Assembly (NCBI RefSeq): GCF_050946515.1
Contig: NZ_JBMNUX010000010.1
Coordinates: forward strand, 23,588 to 87,587
Origin: Tractidigestivibacter sp050946515
Lineage (GTDB): Bacteria > Actinomycetota > Coriobacteriia > Coriobacteriales > Atopobiaceae
DNA: 64,000 bases
Direction: 5' to 3'
Below are positions 52,401-59,565 of this stretch, piece by piece; within the stretch, counting starts at the first letter, position 1; every line of letters begins with the position of its first letter. Both the position numbers and the translations under genes were made by a program. The notes beneath the pieces were generated by a model. That model was given only the letters and a program-made list of their open reading frames with translations, did no database searches and was not told the DNA's origin.

Positions 52401-52823
52401 CGCCCGGTTGTTGACATGAGCAACGGGCTCGTCCTCTCCCGTGAGGTCGCACTGGAGCAGCTCGCATTCAACAAGCCCGGAGGCGGTGACTCCACCCCGA
52501 GCGACGACAAGGACAACCCAACCGGTGGCGGCGGCAATGTCGACACCAAGGAACCTGATAGCGAGGAGGCCAATAACCCCGAGCCCGAGAAACCCAAGGT
52601 GCGCGAGATTGAGATCGAGGCATCACTCGACCAATGGTCAGCCGGGTCGGAAGTCGGGACCATCGTCGAGGAGATTCTCCAAAGACTCTATGACCTCGAG
52701 GGATCCTCGGCATATCTGACACTGTCGGCGGAAGTCTACGTGCCTAACGGAATCGACGACACCACGCTGAGAATCGTCGACGAGAATGCGAAGACCTTAG
52801 GGGTGACCCTTAGAAAAAGGTAA
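49443..52823 (+). CDS. DUF499 ATPase with N-terminal Swt1-like HEPN domain
   Basis: This COG1483-type AAA+ ATPase of 1126 residues begins at the ATG after CAGGAGCTC (a GTG lies one codon before). Its first ~140 residues look like a Swt1-type HEPN domain and contain RNSWAH at residues 106-111, an Rx4H motif like those of HEPN ribonucleases. The ATPase core shows LKTAFGGGKTHSMLAV (Walker A, ~270) and CVILMDEFVPYARNLYG (Walker B). A disordered acidic Pro/Glu-rich linker (~1015-1055) precedes a final ~75-residue domain. It lies 18 bp after the methylase stop. ATP-dependent sensing or RNA cleavage is inferred, not shown. Confidence 0.87.
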   Translation: MNTKLDNNSLVGKAFDQMRPALGAFIMREMIRNYHDAWWTDGVLGHLYEDQRRDVTGLDSADDTERIDSLDILLMMRLIVQSWKDVFRAVLDRRSRSWVRELIDTRNSWAHRTGDGFSDEETTRALDTMALLMDQIDPETSVAIRDYRRAVMERHAVTAEPVPGALSPASWSAVVPSRPTGGEKLAALRPWRSVVAPKDDVARGEFKTAEFALDLATVAKGEAGFEYQDPKEFFSRTFITEGMRSLLVNVVRRVSPDVGGGDPIIELKTAFGGGKTHSMLAVYHLMRTSRIARELPGVADVMDTAGVSRLPDKVYVATLVGTDLDPSSSKNPPFLSGKVNTIWGEMAYQLCLQKGDPTPYGIIRSADSKGVAPGTDALTRFFREIGPCVILMDEFVPYARNLYGNDKKNLPAGTFDSVLAFVQQLTEAVKRTDDCVLIASLAESDREQGGEGGREAFERVERIFGRVNTIWRAASNEEGFEIVKKRLFGTYDESLAEPVADAFMSYYAEAPDKFPVECRDASYRDRILRCYPVHPQLFDRLYEDWSTLENFQRTRGVLRLMATIVHNLWEANDADPLIMPGSVDFSDSRIGEEIFQYLDPAWNAIVDTDVDGSGSIPAAIDRNNSRFSRPMAARRVSRTIFLGSAPSSRGESLRGLDASDIRLGAAVPGTNVTIFDDALAKMRDELSYLYTTGTRYWYDTHPTLEKMARDRAASQGEDAITSRIIEIVRSSERGTRAGFHSVHSCPQSSAEVPDEPFLSLVILPPDKTLGHDPDRSKAIAWAADCLSMCGEAMRTNRNMLLFVAADATSIQDARSAVRRELAWKSIERDSDAIELTRSAVVDMRGKLRNATSRATRMVLGAYKHLVFPIQDANNLSAIDWDSATMDGSDAISKRAWNRAKADGLVAEAFSPYMLERDLDAILLGERDNIRVSELWDDYCRYCYLQTLTSQEVLQTSVEQGVQSRDYFAYADGVDDDGRYLGIRLGERPVVDMSNGLVLSREVALEQLAFNKPGGGDSTPSDDKDNPTGGGGNVDTKEPDSEEANNPEPEKPKVREIEIEASLDQWSAGSEVGTIVEEILQRLYDLEGSSAYLTLSAEVYVPNGIDDTTLRIVDENAKTLGVTLRKR

Positions 52824-52903
52824 ATTTGCCCCAAATATGCTTGGCGTCTCTGCATATGGGGATGGTTTTCAGCTGGTCCATACGCAACCCATCTGGAGGT
52901 CTC

Positions 52904-54997
52904 ATGCGAGGACAGGACGAGTTCCTCACCTATATCATCGAGGGGAAGCAGACAAGGTTCGTCATCCCCGTCTACCAGCGCAACTACGACTGGAAGATCG
53001 AGCAGTGCAAGCGGCTGTTCGACGACCTGGAGAGCGTGGCGACCACCGGTGCCGGGGAACACTTCTTCGGGAGCATCGTCTCGAAGAGGGAGGGCAACTC
53101 CCGCGTAGTCATCGACGGCCAGCAGCGAATCACAACGGTCTTCCTGGTCCTCGCCGCGCTGGTGGCCCGGCTCAGGGACGAGGGTAGTGACGTCACCTCG
53201 TCCGAGCCGAACAAGGCGGACTACATCGAGGGCCAGTTCCTCATCGACGCGTACCACCCAGGCGAGCAGAAGCTCCGGCTCAAGCTCGTCAAGAAGGACA
53301 TGGCGGCTTTCTCGGCAATCATGTCCGGGGGCGAGGACCCACTCGTCGAGGGATCAAACGTCACAAGGAACTACAGGTACTTCCTAAGGCGGATAGACGG
53401 GATGGGGATCTCGGCGGACCAGCTCTTCGATGCCATCGAGCGCCTGAAGATTATCGACGTCCAGCTCGAGGAGCGCGACGACGCACAACGGGTCTTCGAG
53501 AGCCTCAACTCCACCGGCCTGGACCTCACCGAGGCAGACAAAATCCGCAACTTCATCCTAATGGACCTCTCCGAGGGGGACCAGGAGAGCTACTACGAGA
53601 AGTACTGGGTGCCGGTGGAGGAGAACGCCTCCGGGCAGGTGAGCGACTTCGTCCGCTACCACCTCGCTGCCGCGATGGGCAAGACGCCCGCGATGGGGCG
53701 CGTCTACCAGTCCTACGTCGACTACGCGAGGAAGAGATACTCCCTCCCAGAGTCAGGCCGGCTCGACACGAAGAGCATGCTCGACGACCTACTCCTCTCC
53801 TCGAGGCGCTTCAGGACGGCGTCTCTGCCCGACACCGGCTCCGAGCGGCTGGACTCCGTCCTCAGGCGGATCGGGCTACTCCAGATGAACGTGGTCCTGC
53901 CGTTCACGCTAAACCTGCTGTCGGCCCTGGACGCCGGCTCGATCGACGCCGACCAGGCGGCCGAGTGCCTAGAGGCGGTCGAGTCCTACCTGTTCAGGCG
54001 CTGGTCATGCGGAATCCCCACTAACGCACTCAACAAGGTCTTCGAGACCCTGCACGCCGACGCCATGCGCGGGGTCTCAGACGGTGCCTCCTACCCGGAG
54101 GCGGTAAGGTACTCGCTGCTGCATAAGACGGGGACGGGCAGGTTCCCCTCGGACCAGGAGTTCCTGGAGTCCATCGCCACCCGCGACTACTACCGGATCG
54201 GCAACAGGAAGCTCTACCTCTACGACAGGCTCGAGAACGGGGGCAGCAAGGAGAGGGTCGACGTCGTCGGCAACCTTCGGGACGATAGGTTCTCCGTGGA
54301 GCACATCATGCCCCAGACGCTCACCCGCTCCTGGAAGCAGACCCTCGGGGAGGATTGGGAGAGGATCCATGATACGTGGAAGGACCGCCTCGCGAACCTC
54401 ACACTGACCGCCTACAACTCCGAGTACAGCAACAGGGACTTCAGGACGAAGCGCGACATGGAGAACGGCTTCAGGGACAGCGCCTTCAGGATCAACAGGT
54501 GGGTCTGCGAGCAGGAATCCTGGGGGGAGAGGGAACTGGAGGAGCGACAGCTGCTGCTCCAGAAGAGGTTCCTCGAGCTCTGGCCGATGATATCCTCCGA
54601 CTACGTCCCGCACCGTGAGCTGCCGGACGAGGCGACCCTCGCCGACGAGACCGAGTTCACCAACAGGAGGATCGTCGCCTACTCCTTCCTGGGCGACCTC
54701 GTCCCCGTAAAGACCTGGAAGGAGATGGAGGTTGGCGTACTGAGGTCGCTGTCCGAGCTCGACCTGTCCCGCCTTTACTCAATCTCGCAGGAGACCTCCT
54801 ACCCCGGGAGCGCGTTCGAGCATGATGAGGGGGACTGGTACGCCAAGGTTTGTGACGGGATATTCGTCAATACAAGAACAAGTACCTCATCAAAGGTCGA
54901 ACTCCTGAGGAGGCTTCTCGACATCTTCGGCATCGACAGAGAAGAGCTCACTATACGGATGGCACCTATAGACAAACTGGAGGTCCCGGAGGACTGA
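52904..54997 (+). CDS. GmrSD-like protein (DUF262-DUF1524) with extra C-terminal domain
   Basis: This is the fourth gene of the cluster. The ATG at 52904 follows GGAGGT and gives 697 residues; an upstream TTG is less likely. DUF262 motifs are TRFVIPVYQRNYDW and VIDGQQRITTVFLVL (~70), with VFESLNSTGLDLTEADKIRN. DUF1524 shows FSVEHIMPQTL (~465), DRLANLTLTAYNSEYSN and the trailing FRTKRDM. Some 130 residues follow this nuclease domain, with no named family. The encoded protein is a paralogue of the protein at 37354-39369 in domain order but not in detail. A modification-dependent nuclease role is inferred. Confidence 0.87.
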   Translation: MRGQDEFLTYIIEGKQTRFVIPVYQRNYDWKIEQCKRLFDDLESVATTGAGEHFFGSIVSKREGNSRVVIDGQQRITTVFLVLAALVARLRDEGSDVTSSEPNKADYIEGQFLIDAYHPGEQKLRLKLVKKDMAAFSAIMSGGEDPLVEGSNVTRNYRYFLRRIDGMGISADQLFDAIERLKIIDVQLEERDDAQRVFESLNSTGLDLTEADKIRNFILMDLSEGDQESYYEKYWVPVEENASGQVSDFVRYHLAAAMGKTPAMGRVYQSYVDYARKRYSLPESGRLDTKSMLDDLLLSSRRFRTASLPDTGSERLDSVLRRIGLLQMNVVLPFTLNLLSALDAGSIDADQAAECLEAVESYLFRRWSCGIPTNALNKVFETLHADAMRGVSDGASYPEAVRYSLLHKTGTGRFPSDQEFLESIATRDYYRIGNRKLYLYDRLENGGSKERVDVVGNLRDDRFSVEHIMPQTLTRSWKQTLGEDWERIHDTWKDRLANLTLTAYNSEYSNRDFRTKRDMENGFRDSAFRINRWVCEQESWGERELEERQLLLQKRFLELWPMISSDYVPHRELPDEATLADETEFTNRRIVAYSFLGDLVPVKTWKEMEVGVLRSLSELDLSRLYSISQETSYPGSAFEHDEGDWYAKVCDGIFVNTRTSTSSKVELLRRLLDIFGIDREELTIRMAPIDKLEVPED

Positions 54998-55898
54998 CGT
55001 GGACATTCTCCCTCTGTGCGCGCGAGGCGTTCCTACACATGGAGGGAGCAGCTGAGAGAGGCTTTTCCTTTCGTGAGGGGTCTCGCTCCTCTTGTCCTAG
55101 GGCTCTATTTCCCCACGACCAGACGCCGATGAGATGGTGAAGATCGGTCTTGCCCTCGCCGACGATGACGATAGCAACGACGTCGGCACGGATTGCGGCG
55201 TACTAGAGGCAGGCGCGGCGCTTGGCGTGGATGGCGCCGGGGTCGACGTCGAGCGAGGGCGTTGCGTCGCCCGAGCCTATATCGCGCGAGACACGCACTG
55301 CCGCGAGCAAGACCCTATCGCCCTCGTAGGCTACGACGTTGGTCCCGGTCCTCTGGTCTCCTCGTCGGTGGCGTCGTGGTCCCTGTGGTAGGTGCCCGCG
55401 GACGATGTGGAGCCCCTCCTTCCGAACTTTCTCTGGGGTTGACTTTAGGATACTGCTCTCGGTTATGGTGACCTCTCTAGTACGTGGGGGAGCGTGGAAG
55501 TCGCGACTAGGAGCCTGGCGAAATTCTCGTTACTAGAAATGTCTGACATTCACAGGTGCCGGATCTAGGAAACGACGAGGAGGATGAGCTGCTGGTGGAT
55601 TCATCGGGCAACGGTTTCGCATCGCAGCTGTTTCCGTCGACTGAAGGAGCGCGCCATCCGCACTCGTCGCGATGCCGCGCCCTCCGGACGCTCCGGCGGA
55701 GGCAGGCCATGCAGGAGATGACCAAAAATGTGGGGTCGCATGTGCCGCAAGCGTGGCATATATCCATCATTCCGCAAGCATCGTCCATCGACAGCGCCTT
55801 CGCCACGTCATACGGTCGAGCTGTGAAGGCAGCGCTGGTTGGCGAACAAGCTCGTAAGCGCGCGGGTGCAGGAGCGGGCTTCGACGGAAGGATTCATC
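54998..55898. other. Gene-poor 900 bp after the defence operon
   Basis: No gene with family features is visible. Short frames on both strands lack motifs and good ribosome binding sites. The minus strand around 55200-55345 reads TNVVAYEGDRVLLAAVRVSR, which looks protein-like and may be a relic. No terminator is evident after the operon. Confidence 0.45.
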
Positions 55899-57029
55899 AT
55901 GACGCAGGGAACACTAGGGTTCGGATGCATGAGGCTGCCGGTGCGCGACGGCGTGTACGACGACATCGACCTAGACCTGTTCGAGAGAATGGTCGACCTG
56001 TTCCTGGAACGCGGGTACACCTACTTCGACACGAGCTACGTGTACCACAACGGCAAGAGCGAGAATGCCTTGCGCAAGGCTCTGGTCGAGCGCCATCCGC
56101 GCGACTCGTTCACCGTGGCCACGAAGCTCCCGACGTGGCTCGTGGACAGCGAGGAGGCTCCGAAGAGGTACTTCGACGAGCAGCGCGCCAAGCTGGGCGT
56201 GGACTACGTCGACTACTACCTGCTGCACACGCTGCGCGTGGGGCTCTATGACAGCGCCATGGTGCCCTTCCACGTGTTCGAGGCCATGCAGGCAGAAAAG
56301 GAGGCCGGCCGCATCAGGAACCTCGGCTTCTCGTTCCACGACGACCCAGCCACGCTCGACCGCATCCTCACCGACCATCCCGAGGTCGACTTCGTGCAGA
56401 TCATCCTCAACTACTACGACTGGGACTCCCTCTGGATCAACTCGCGCGAATGCTACGAGACCATCCGCAAGCACGGGAAGAAGGTCGTGGTCATGGAGCC
56501 GGTAAAGGGCGGTCTGTTGGCCGACCCGCCGGCACCGAGGGCTTTGGCGAAGATGCGCGCGATGCATCCCGACTGGTCGCCGGCGTCGTGGGCCATACGC
56601 TTCGCCGCTGGGATGGACGGCGTGCTCGTGGTGCTCTCGGGCATGTCGACGTTGGAGCAGGTCGAGGACAACACCGCGTCCATGCGGCAGGCGAGGCCCC
56701 TCACTAACGAGGAGCGCGACCTTTGCTTCGAGTGCGCGCGCGAGGTCCGCGAGAGCGGCCCTGTGGGCACGGCGGACTTCGGCCGCTTTGCGGGCATCGG
56801 AGGCAGGGGCAACCTGGCAGCCGGCATGGCCGACGCCTATAACAGCAGCGTCATCCAGAGCTCGAGGGGGCTCTTCGCTGCCGAGCAGAACTACTACCGC
56901 AACCAGCTCATCCACGCGGGACTGCCCGAGAGGCCGTGGCTTCCCGACGTCGTGAGGGACGCCGAGGGAAACGACGTCACCGAGCTCATGAAGAATGCCG
57001 AAGACTGGCTGCTCGGGCACATGATCTGA
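55899..57029 (+). CDS. Aldo/keto reductase family oxidoreductase
   Basis: This is a TIM-barrel NAD(P)-dependent reductase of 376 residues from the ATG at 55899 after GGAAGG. Family features are TLGFGCMRLPV at the N-terminus, YTYFDTSYVYHNGKSE (catalytic Asp and Tyr), VATKLP with the active-site Lys, and DYVDYYLLHTLR. The C-terminal part carries GVLVVLSGMSTLEQVEDN. Many relatives carry a C-terminal ferredoxin cluster; here only CFEC remains, so no Fe-S cluster is expected. Neighbours are a gene-poor gap upstream and the MarR-reductase-hydrogenase cluster downstream. The substrate is unknown. Confidence 0.9.
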   Translation: MTQGTLGFGCMRLPVRDGVYDDIDLDLFERMVDLFLERGYTYFDTSYVYHNGKSENALRKALVERHPRDSFTVATKLPTWLVDSEEAPKRYFDEQRAKLGVDYVDYYLLHTLRVGLYDSAMVPFHVFEAMQAEKEAGRIRNLGFSFHDDPATLDRILTDHPEVDFVQIILNYYDWDSLWINSRECYETIRKHGKKVVVMEPVKGGLLADPPAPRALAKMRAMHPDWSPASWAIRFAAGMDGVLVVLSGMSTLEQVEDNTASMRQARPLTNEERDLCFECAREVRESGPVGTADFGRFAGIGGRGNLAAGMADAYNSSVIQSSRGLFAAEQNYYRNQLIHAGLPERPWLPDVVRDAEGNDVTELMKNAEDWLLGHMI

Positions 57030-57092
57030 CGAACCACGCCTCCCCGCCATTGTCGGAGGCTTGTCGGCCCTGTATCGCGGGGATGAAGAAAA

Positions 57093-57281
57093 TTATTTGC
57101 CTGCATCATTTCGATCGCCTTCACGAGAGTCCGACCGACACGACATTATCCATAGGCCCATGCTGGGCTTCTTGCCATCCTCGAACGCGGGTGTCTGACT
57201 CAGAGTGCCCGACGCGGCGGCGATGCCTCTCTCGGCGAGTGGCGCCTCGTCCAAATCGAAAGTTCCGCCCATCCACGACAT
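57093..57281 (-). CDS. Possible small protein related to the 41-kb pseudogene
   Basis: The minus strand starts MSWMGGTFDLDEAPLAERGI, which aligns by eye with MAWIYDGDGTPDMDELALAE plus KGIAA of the frameshifted gene at 40987-41191. Shared positions include the MxW start, GT, DxDE, LAE and GIAA. From residue ~25 on, the two diverge, so this copy may also be frameshifted. About 62 residues; no function known. Confidence 0.35.
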   Translation of the reverse strand: MSWMGGTFDLDEAPLAERGIAAASGTLSQTPAFEDGKKPSMGLWIMSCRSDSREGDRNDAGK

Positions 57282-57320
57282 CCGTTCGGGCACAAGCCGA
57301 TGACTCTCGCTACCGACGGT

Positions 57321-57361
57321 TGACTTTCCGATGGTGGCTCACTACATTAATAGCATGCTAT
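57321..57361 (+). promoter_or_regulatory. marR promoter with operator palindrome
   Basis: TTGACT (57320-57325) and TACATT 17 bp later form a plausible promoter. Directly downstream is the perfect 12-bp palindrome ATAGCATGCTAT (57350-57361), placed over or just after the -10 element. The same core recurs at 57854-57865 in front of the reductase gene, indicating MarR autoregulation. Confidence 0.65.
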
Positions 57362-57381
57362 ATATACGAAGGTGAGGGAAG

Positions 57382-57813
57382 ATGGAGTCGCAGTCCTCAG
57401 AGTGTGGAATGCTGATAAAGCAGATCAACGACCGTGTGTCCCGGCTCTTCAACAACCAGGTGCGAGACGCCGACCTCACACTGTCGCAGATCCGGTATCT
57501 CACCTTCCTCTACGAGCACGGCGGCTCGCTGGTGCCGTTCAGGGAGATCCAGGAGCACTTCGGGGTCTCCCAGCCGACGGTGACTGGCATACTCAAGCGC
57601 CTCATGGTCAAGAGGCTTGTCTTCTCCGAGACCGGGGCCGAGGGTGGTCGCTCCAAGAGCTACGGTCTTACGCAAAAGGGCGTCATGCAGCTCAAAAGCG
57701 CTGAGGCTGCGCGCAATGCCCAGGAGGAGCAGCTCCTGTCTCCACTCAGCGAAGCAGAGAGGGCAGCATTTCAGGACATGCTCACCCGTATTCTCGACAA
57801 TCTTCGGGAGTAG
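57382..57813 (+). CDS. MarR-family transcriptional regulator
   Basis: This winged-helix repressor has 143 residues. The DNA-binding region is HFGVSQPTVTGILKRLMVKR, and the wing carries DxR-like GRSKSYGLTQKG. N- and C-terminal helices (residues 1-30 and 110-143) form the dimer interface. The ATG follows AAGGTGAGGGAAG. Matching palindromes lie upstream of its own gene and in front of the reductase gene 92 bp downstream, so it very probably controls both. MarR proteins usually release DNA on binding a small phenolic or similar ligand, which here could be a substrate of the reductase. Confidence 0.92.
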   Translation: MESQSSECGMLIKQINDRVSRLFNNQVRDADLTLSQIRYLTFLYEHGGSLVPFREIQEHFGVSQPTVTGILKRLMVKRLVFSETGAEGGRSKSYGLTQKGVMQLKSAEAARNAQEEQLLSPLSEAERAAFQDMLTRILDNLRE

Positions 57814-57848
57814 TGCGCCTTCCGTGGTTGTCGGTCTTTTTTTGTATC

Positions 57849-57870
57849 TATACATAGCATGCTATGTATA
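57849..57870. promoter_or_regulatory. 22-bp perfect palindromic operator before the FAD reductase gene
   Basis: TATACATAGC-AT-GCTATGTATA is a perfect 22-bp palindrome 36 bp before the reductase start. It contains the 12-bp core ATAGCATGCTAT seen upstream of marR. MarR-family operators are typically palindromes of about this size. Confidence 0.75.
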
Positions 57871-57905
57871 TGGATCTGTAAGCCTATGAGAACAGGAGAG
57901 AGGAA

Positions 57906-59477
57906 ATGGAAGAGAACTTCGACCTTACGACGGACATCTTGGTAATCGGGGCAGGCGGCTCGGGGCTGCCCGCGGCGCTCTCCGCGGTCGAGCACGGAGC
58001 GAAGAGCGTAATGGTTGTCGACCGACGGAAGGTCGTCGGGGGCACTGGGGCAATCATCGGGCACATGTTCGCCGTGGAGAGCGAGCCTATGAAGCGCGAG
58101 GGGATAACGACGACCTGTGACGACGTCTACCGCCGCCACATGGAGAGCGCGCACTGGGCCTGCGATGCGCGCCTCGCCCGCAACTTCATCAACGAGTCGG
58201 CCCACATGATCTCCTGGCTCGAGAGCAAGGACGGCATCAAGTTCAACCACATCTCCGCCACGTCCGGCACCAGGTACAAAACCTCGCATGCCATCCGCGA
58301 GGGGAACAACATTCCGGTGACGGGGCGCGTCATCGCGGACGTACTCGCGCGCGAGTGCAGGAAGGCGGGCGTGCAGTTCCTCATGGGCACGCGCGTCAGG
58401 AGCCTTATCAAGGACGGCGAGACGAAGGTGGTCGGAGTCGTCGCGACGCAGAAGAAGCGCGAGCTGCGCATTGGGGCCAAGGCGGTGATCATCTGCACGG
58501 GGTCCATCACGGCCAATGCAGAGCTGCGCAAGAAGTTCTATCCCGAGAAGAACTTCGAGAAGACCGAGATCACCGCATCCCACCCTTGGTGCAACGGCGA
58601 TGGCTACCTTATGGCAAAGGAGGCCGGCGCGCTTGGTGACCCGCTCATGACCACGCTCTACATTGGGCCCTACATTACGGGCCATATGGTCGGGCAGATG
58701 ATCCTTAGCCGTCCCTACATCTACCTCCTCAACATCTACGGTAAGCGCTTCGTGAACGAGGACCTCATGATCACGAACGACGACCACTCGATGATCGGCT
58801 CCGCGCTCGACCGCCAGCCCAAGCACGCCTGCTTCGGCATCATGGACACGGCGTCCCTGCGCGAGATGGTCTCCCGCCACGAGGTCCTGTCCAACTTCGA
58901 GGGCATGTTCGGTCAGGGCGTCGACGACGACATCTACAACAAGGCGGCCGACCAGCGCGTCGACACGCTCATCTCCGACGAGTCGAACGCCAAGAACGGC
59001 GCGGCGTGGCTCGACACGCTCGAGGAGACGCTCGACGGGCTCGCCTCCGACGGCTCCGGCATCGTCTGCAAGACCGACTCCCTGGACGAGGCGGCCGACT
59101 TCATGGGCTGCGACCACCAGGTCCTGAAGGACCAGATTGCGCGCATCAACGACTACTACGAGAAGGGCTACGACGCCGAGTTCCTGAAGGACAAGCGCTT
59201 CCTGTTCCCCGTCTCCACGCCTCCTTACTACGTGATCAAGAGCGACGAGATCTTCCTTGACTCCATCTTCGGCGGCATCCGGATTGACGACCAGATGCGC
59301 GTTATCCACGAGAGCGCGCAGCCATTCGAGGGGCTTTACGCGGCGGGCATCGGCGTCTCCGGTTTCATTGGCTCTCATGGTCTTGGCGCCCTCGACGGCA
59401 CGGCGTACGGCTCGTCTGTCTACTCGGGTTATACGGCCGGGAAGAACTCTGCTGCGTACGTCAACGAGGAGAAGTAA
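57906..59477 (+). CDS. FAD-dependent reductase (fumarate reductase flavoprotein-like)
   Basis: This 523-residue flavoprotein starts at the ATG after GAGAGGAA. The Rossmann FAD motif is VIGAGGSGLPAALSAVEHG, with the capping-domain start VVGGTGAIIGHMF. The C-terminal FAD-binding segment is LYAAGIGVSGFIGSHGLGA followed by ALDGTAYGSSVYSG. No signal peptide or heme-binding CXXCH is seen, so it is cytoplasmic and unlike periplasmic flavocytochromes. It belongs to the FAD_binding_2 group, whose members reduce C=C bonds of fumarate, urocanate, acrylates or diet-derived compounds. It sits between a MarR regulator and an [FeFe]-hydrogenase that could supply electrons. The substrate is unknown. Confidence 0.88.
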   Translation: MEENFDLTTDILVIGAGGSGLPAALSAVEHGAKSVMVVDRRKVVGGTGAIIGHMFAVESEPMKREGITTTCDDVYRRHMESAHWACDARLARNFINESAHMISWLESKDGIKFNHISATSGTRYKTSHAIREGNNIPVTGRVIADVLARECRKAGVQFLMGTRVRSLIKDGETKVVGVVATQKKRELRIGAKAVIICTGSITANAELRKKFYPEKNFEKTEITASHPWCNGDGYLMAKEAGALGDPLMTTLYIGPYITGHMVGQMILSRPYIYLLNIYGKRFVNEDLMITNDDHSMIGSALDRQPKHACFGIMDTASLREMVSRHEVLSNFEGMFGQGVDDDIYNKAADQRVDTLISDESNAKNGAAWLDTLEETLDGLASDGSGIVCKTDSLDEAADFMGCDHQVLKDQIARINDYYEKGYDAEFLKDKRFLFPVSTPPYYVIKSDEIFLDSIFGGIRIDDQMRVIHESAQPFEGLYAAGIGVSGFIGSHGLGALDGTAYGSSVYSGYTAGKNSAAYVNEEK

Positions 59478-59565
59478 CTGCTAGCGAACATCCCTTGCGC
59501 ACGACTGGCCCGCCAAGGGATTTGCGGGGCGGACCAGCCTGGTGCGCGGGGTTCGGAGGGTAGCC

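Larger units (their letters stand above)
57030..57381. promoter_or_regulatory. Spacer with MarR promoter and possible small gene
   Basis: The 350-bp gap between the aldo/keto reductase and marR holds the possible small minus-strand gene at 57093-57281 and the marR promoter/operator (57321-57361), annotated separately. Nothing else is apparent. Confidence 0.5.

Noticed and set aside
43150..54997. Classical DISARM system
   Set aside because: The helicase resembles DrmD, but no DrmA helicase, DrmB (DUF1998) or DrmC (phospholipase D) gene is present in the window.
55134..55806. Small genes in the gap after the defence operon
   Set aside because: Several 60-100-codon frames exist on both strands but overlap one another, lack ribosome binding sites and show no motif; at most they are relics.
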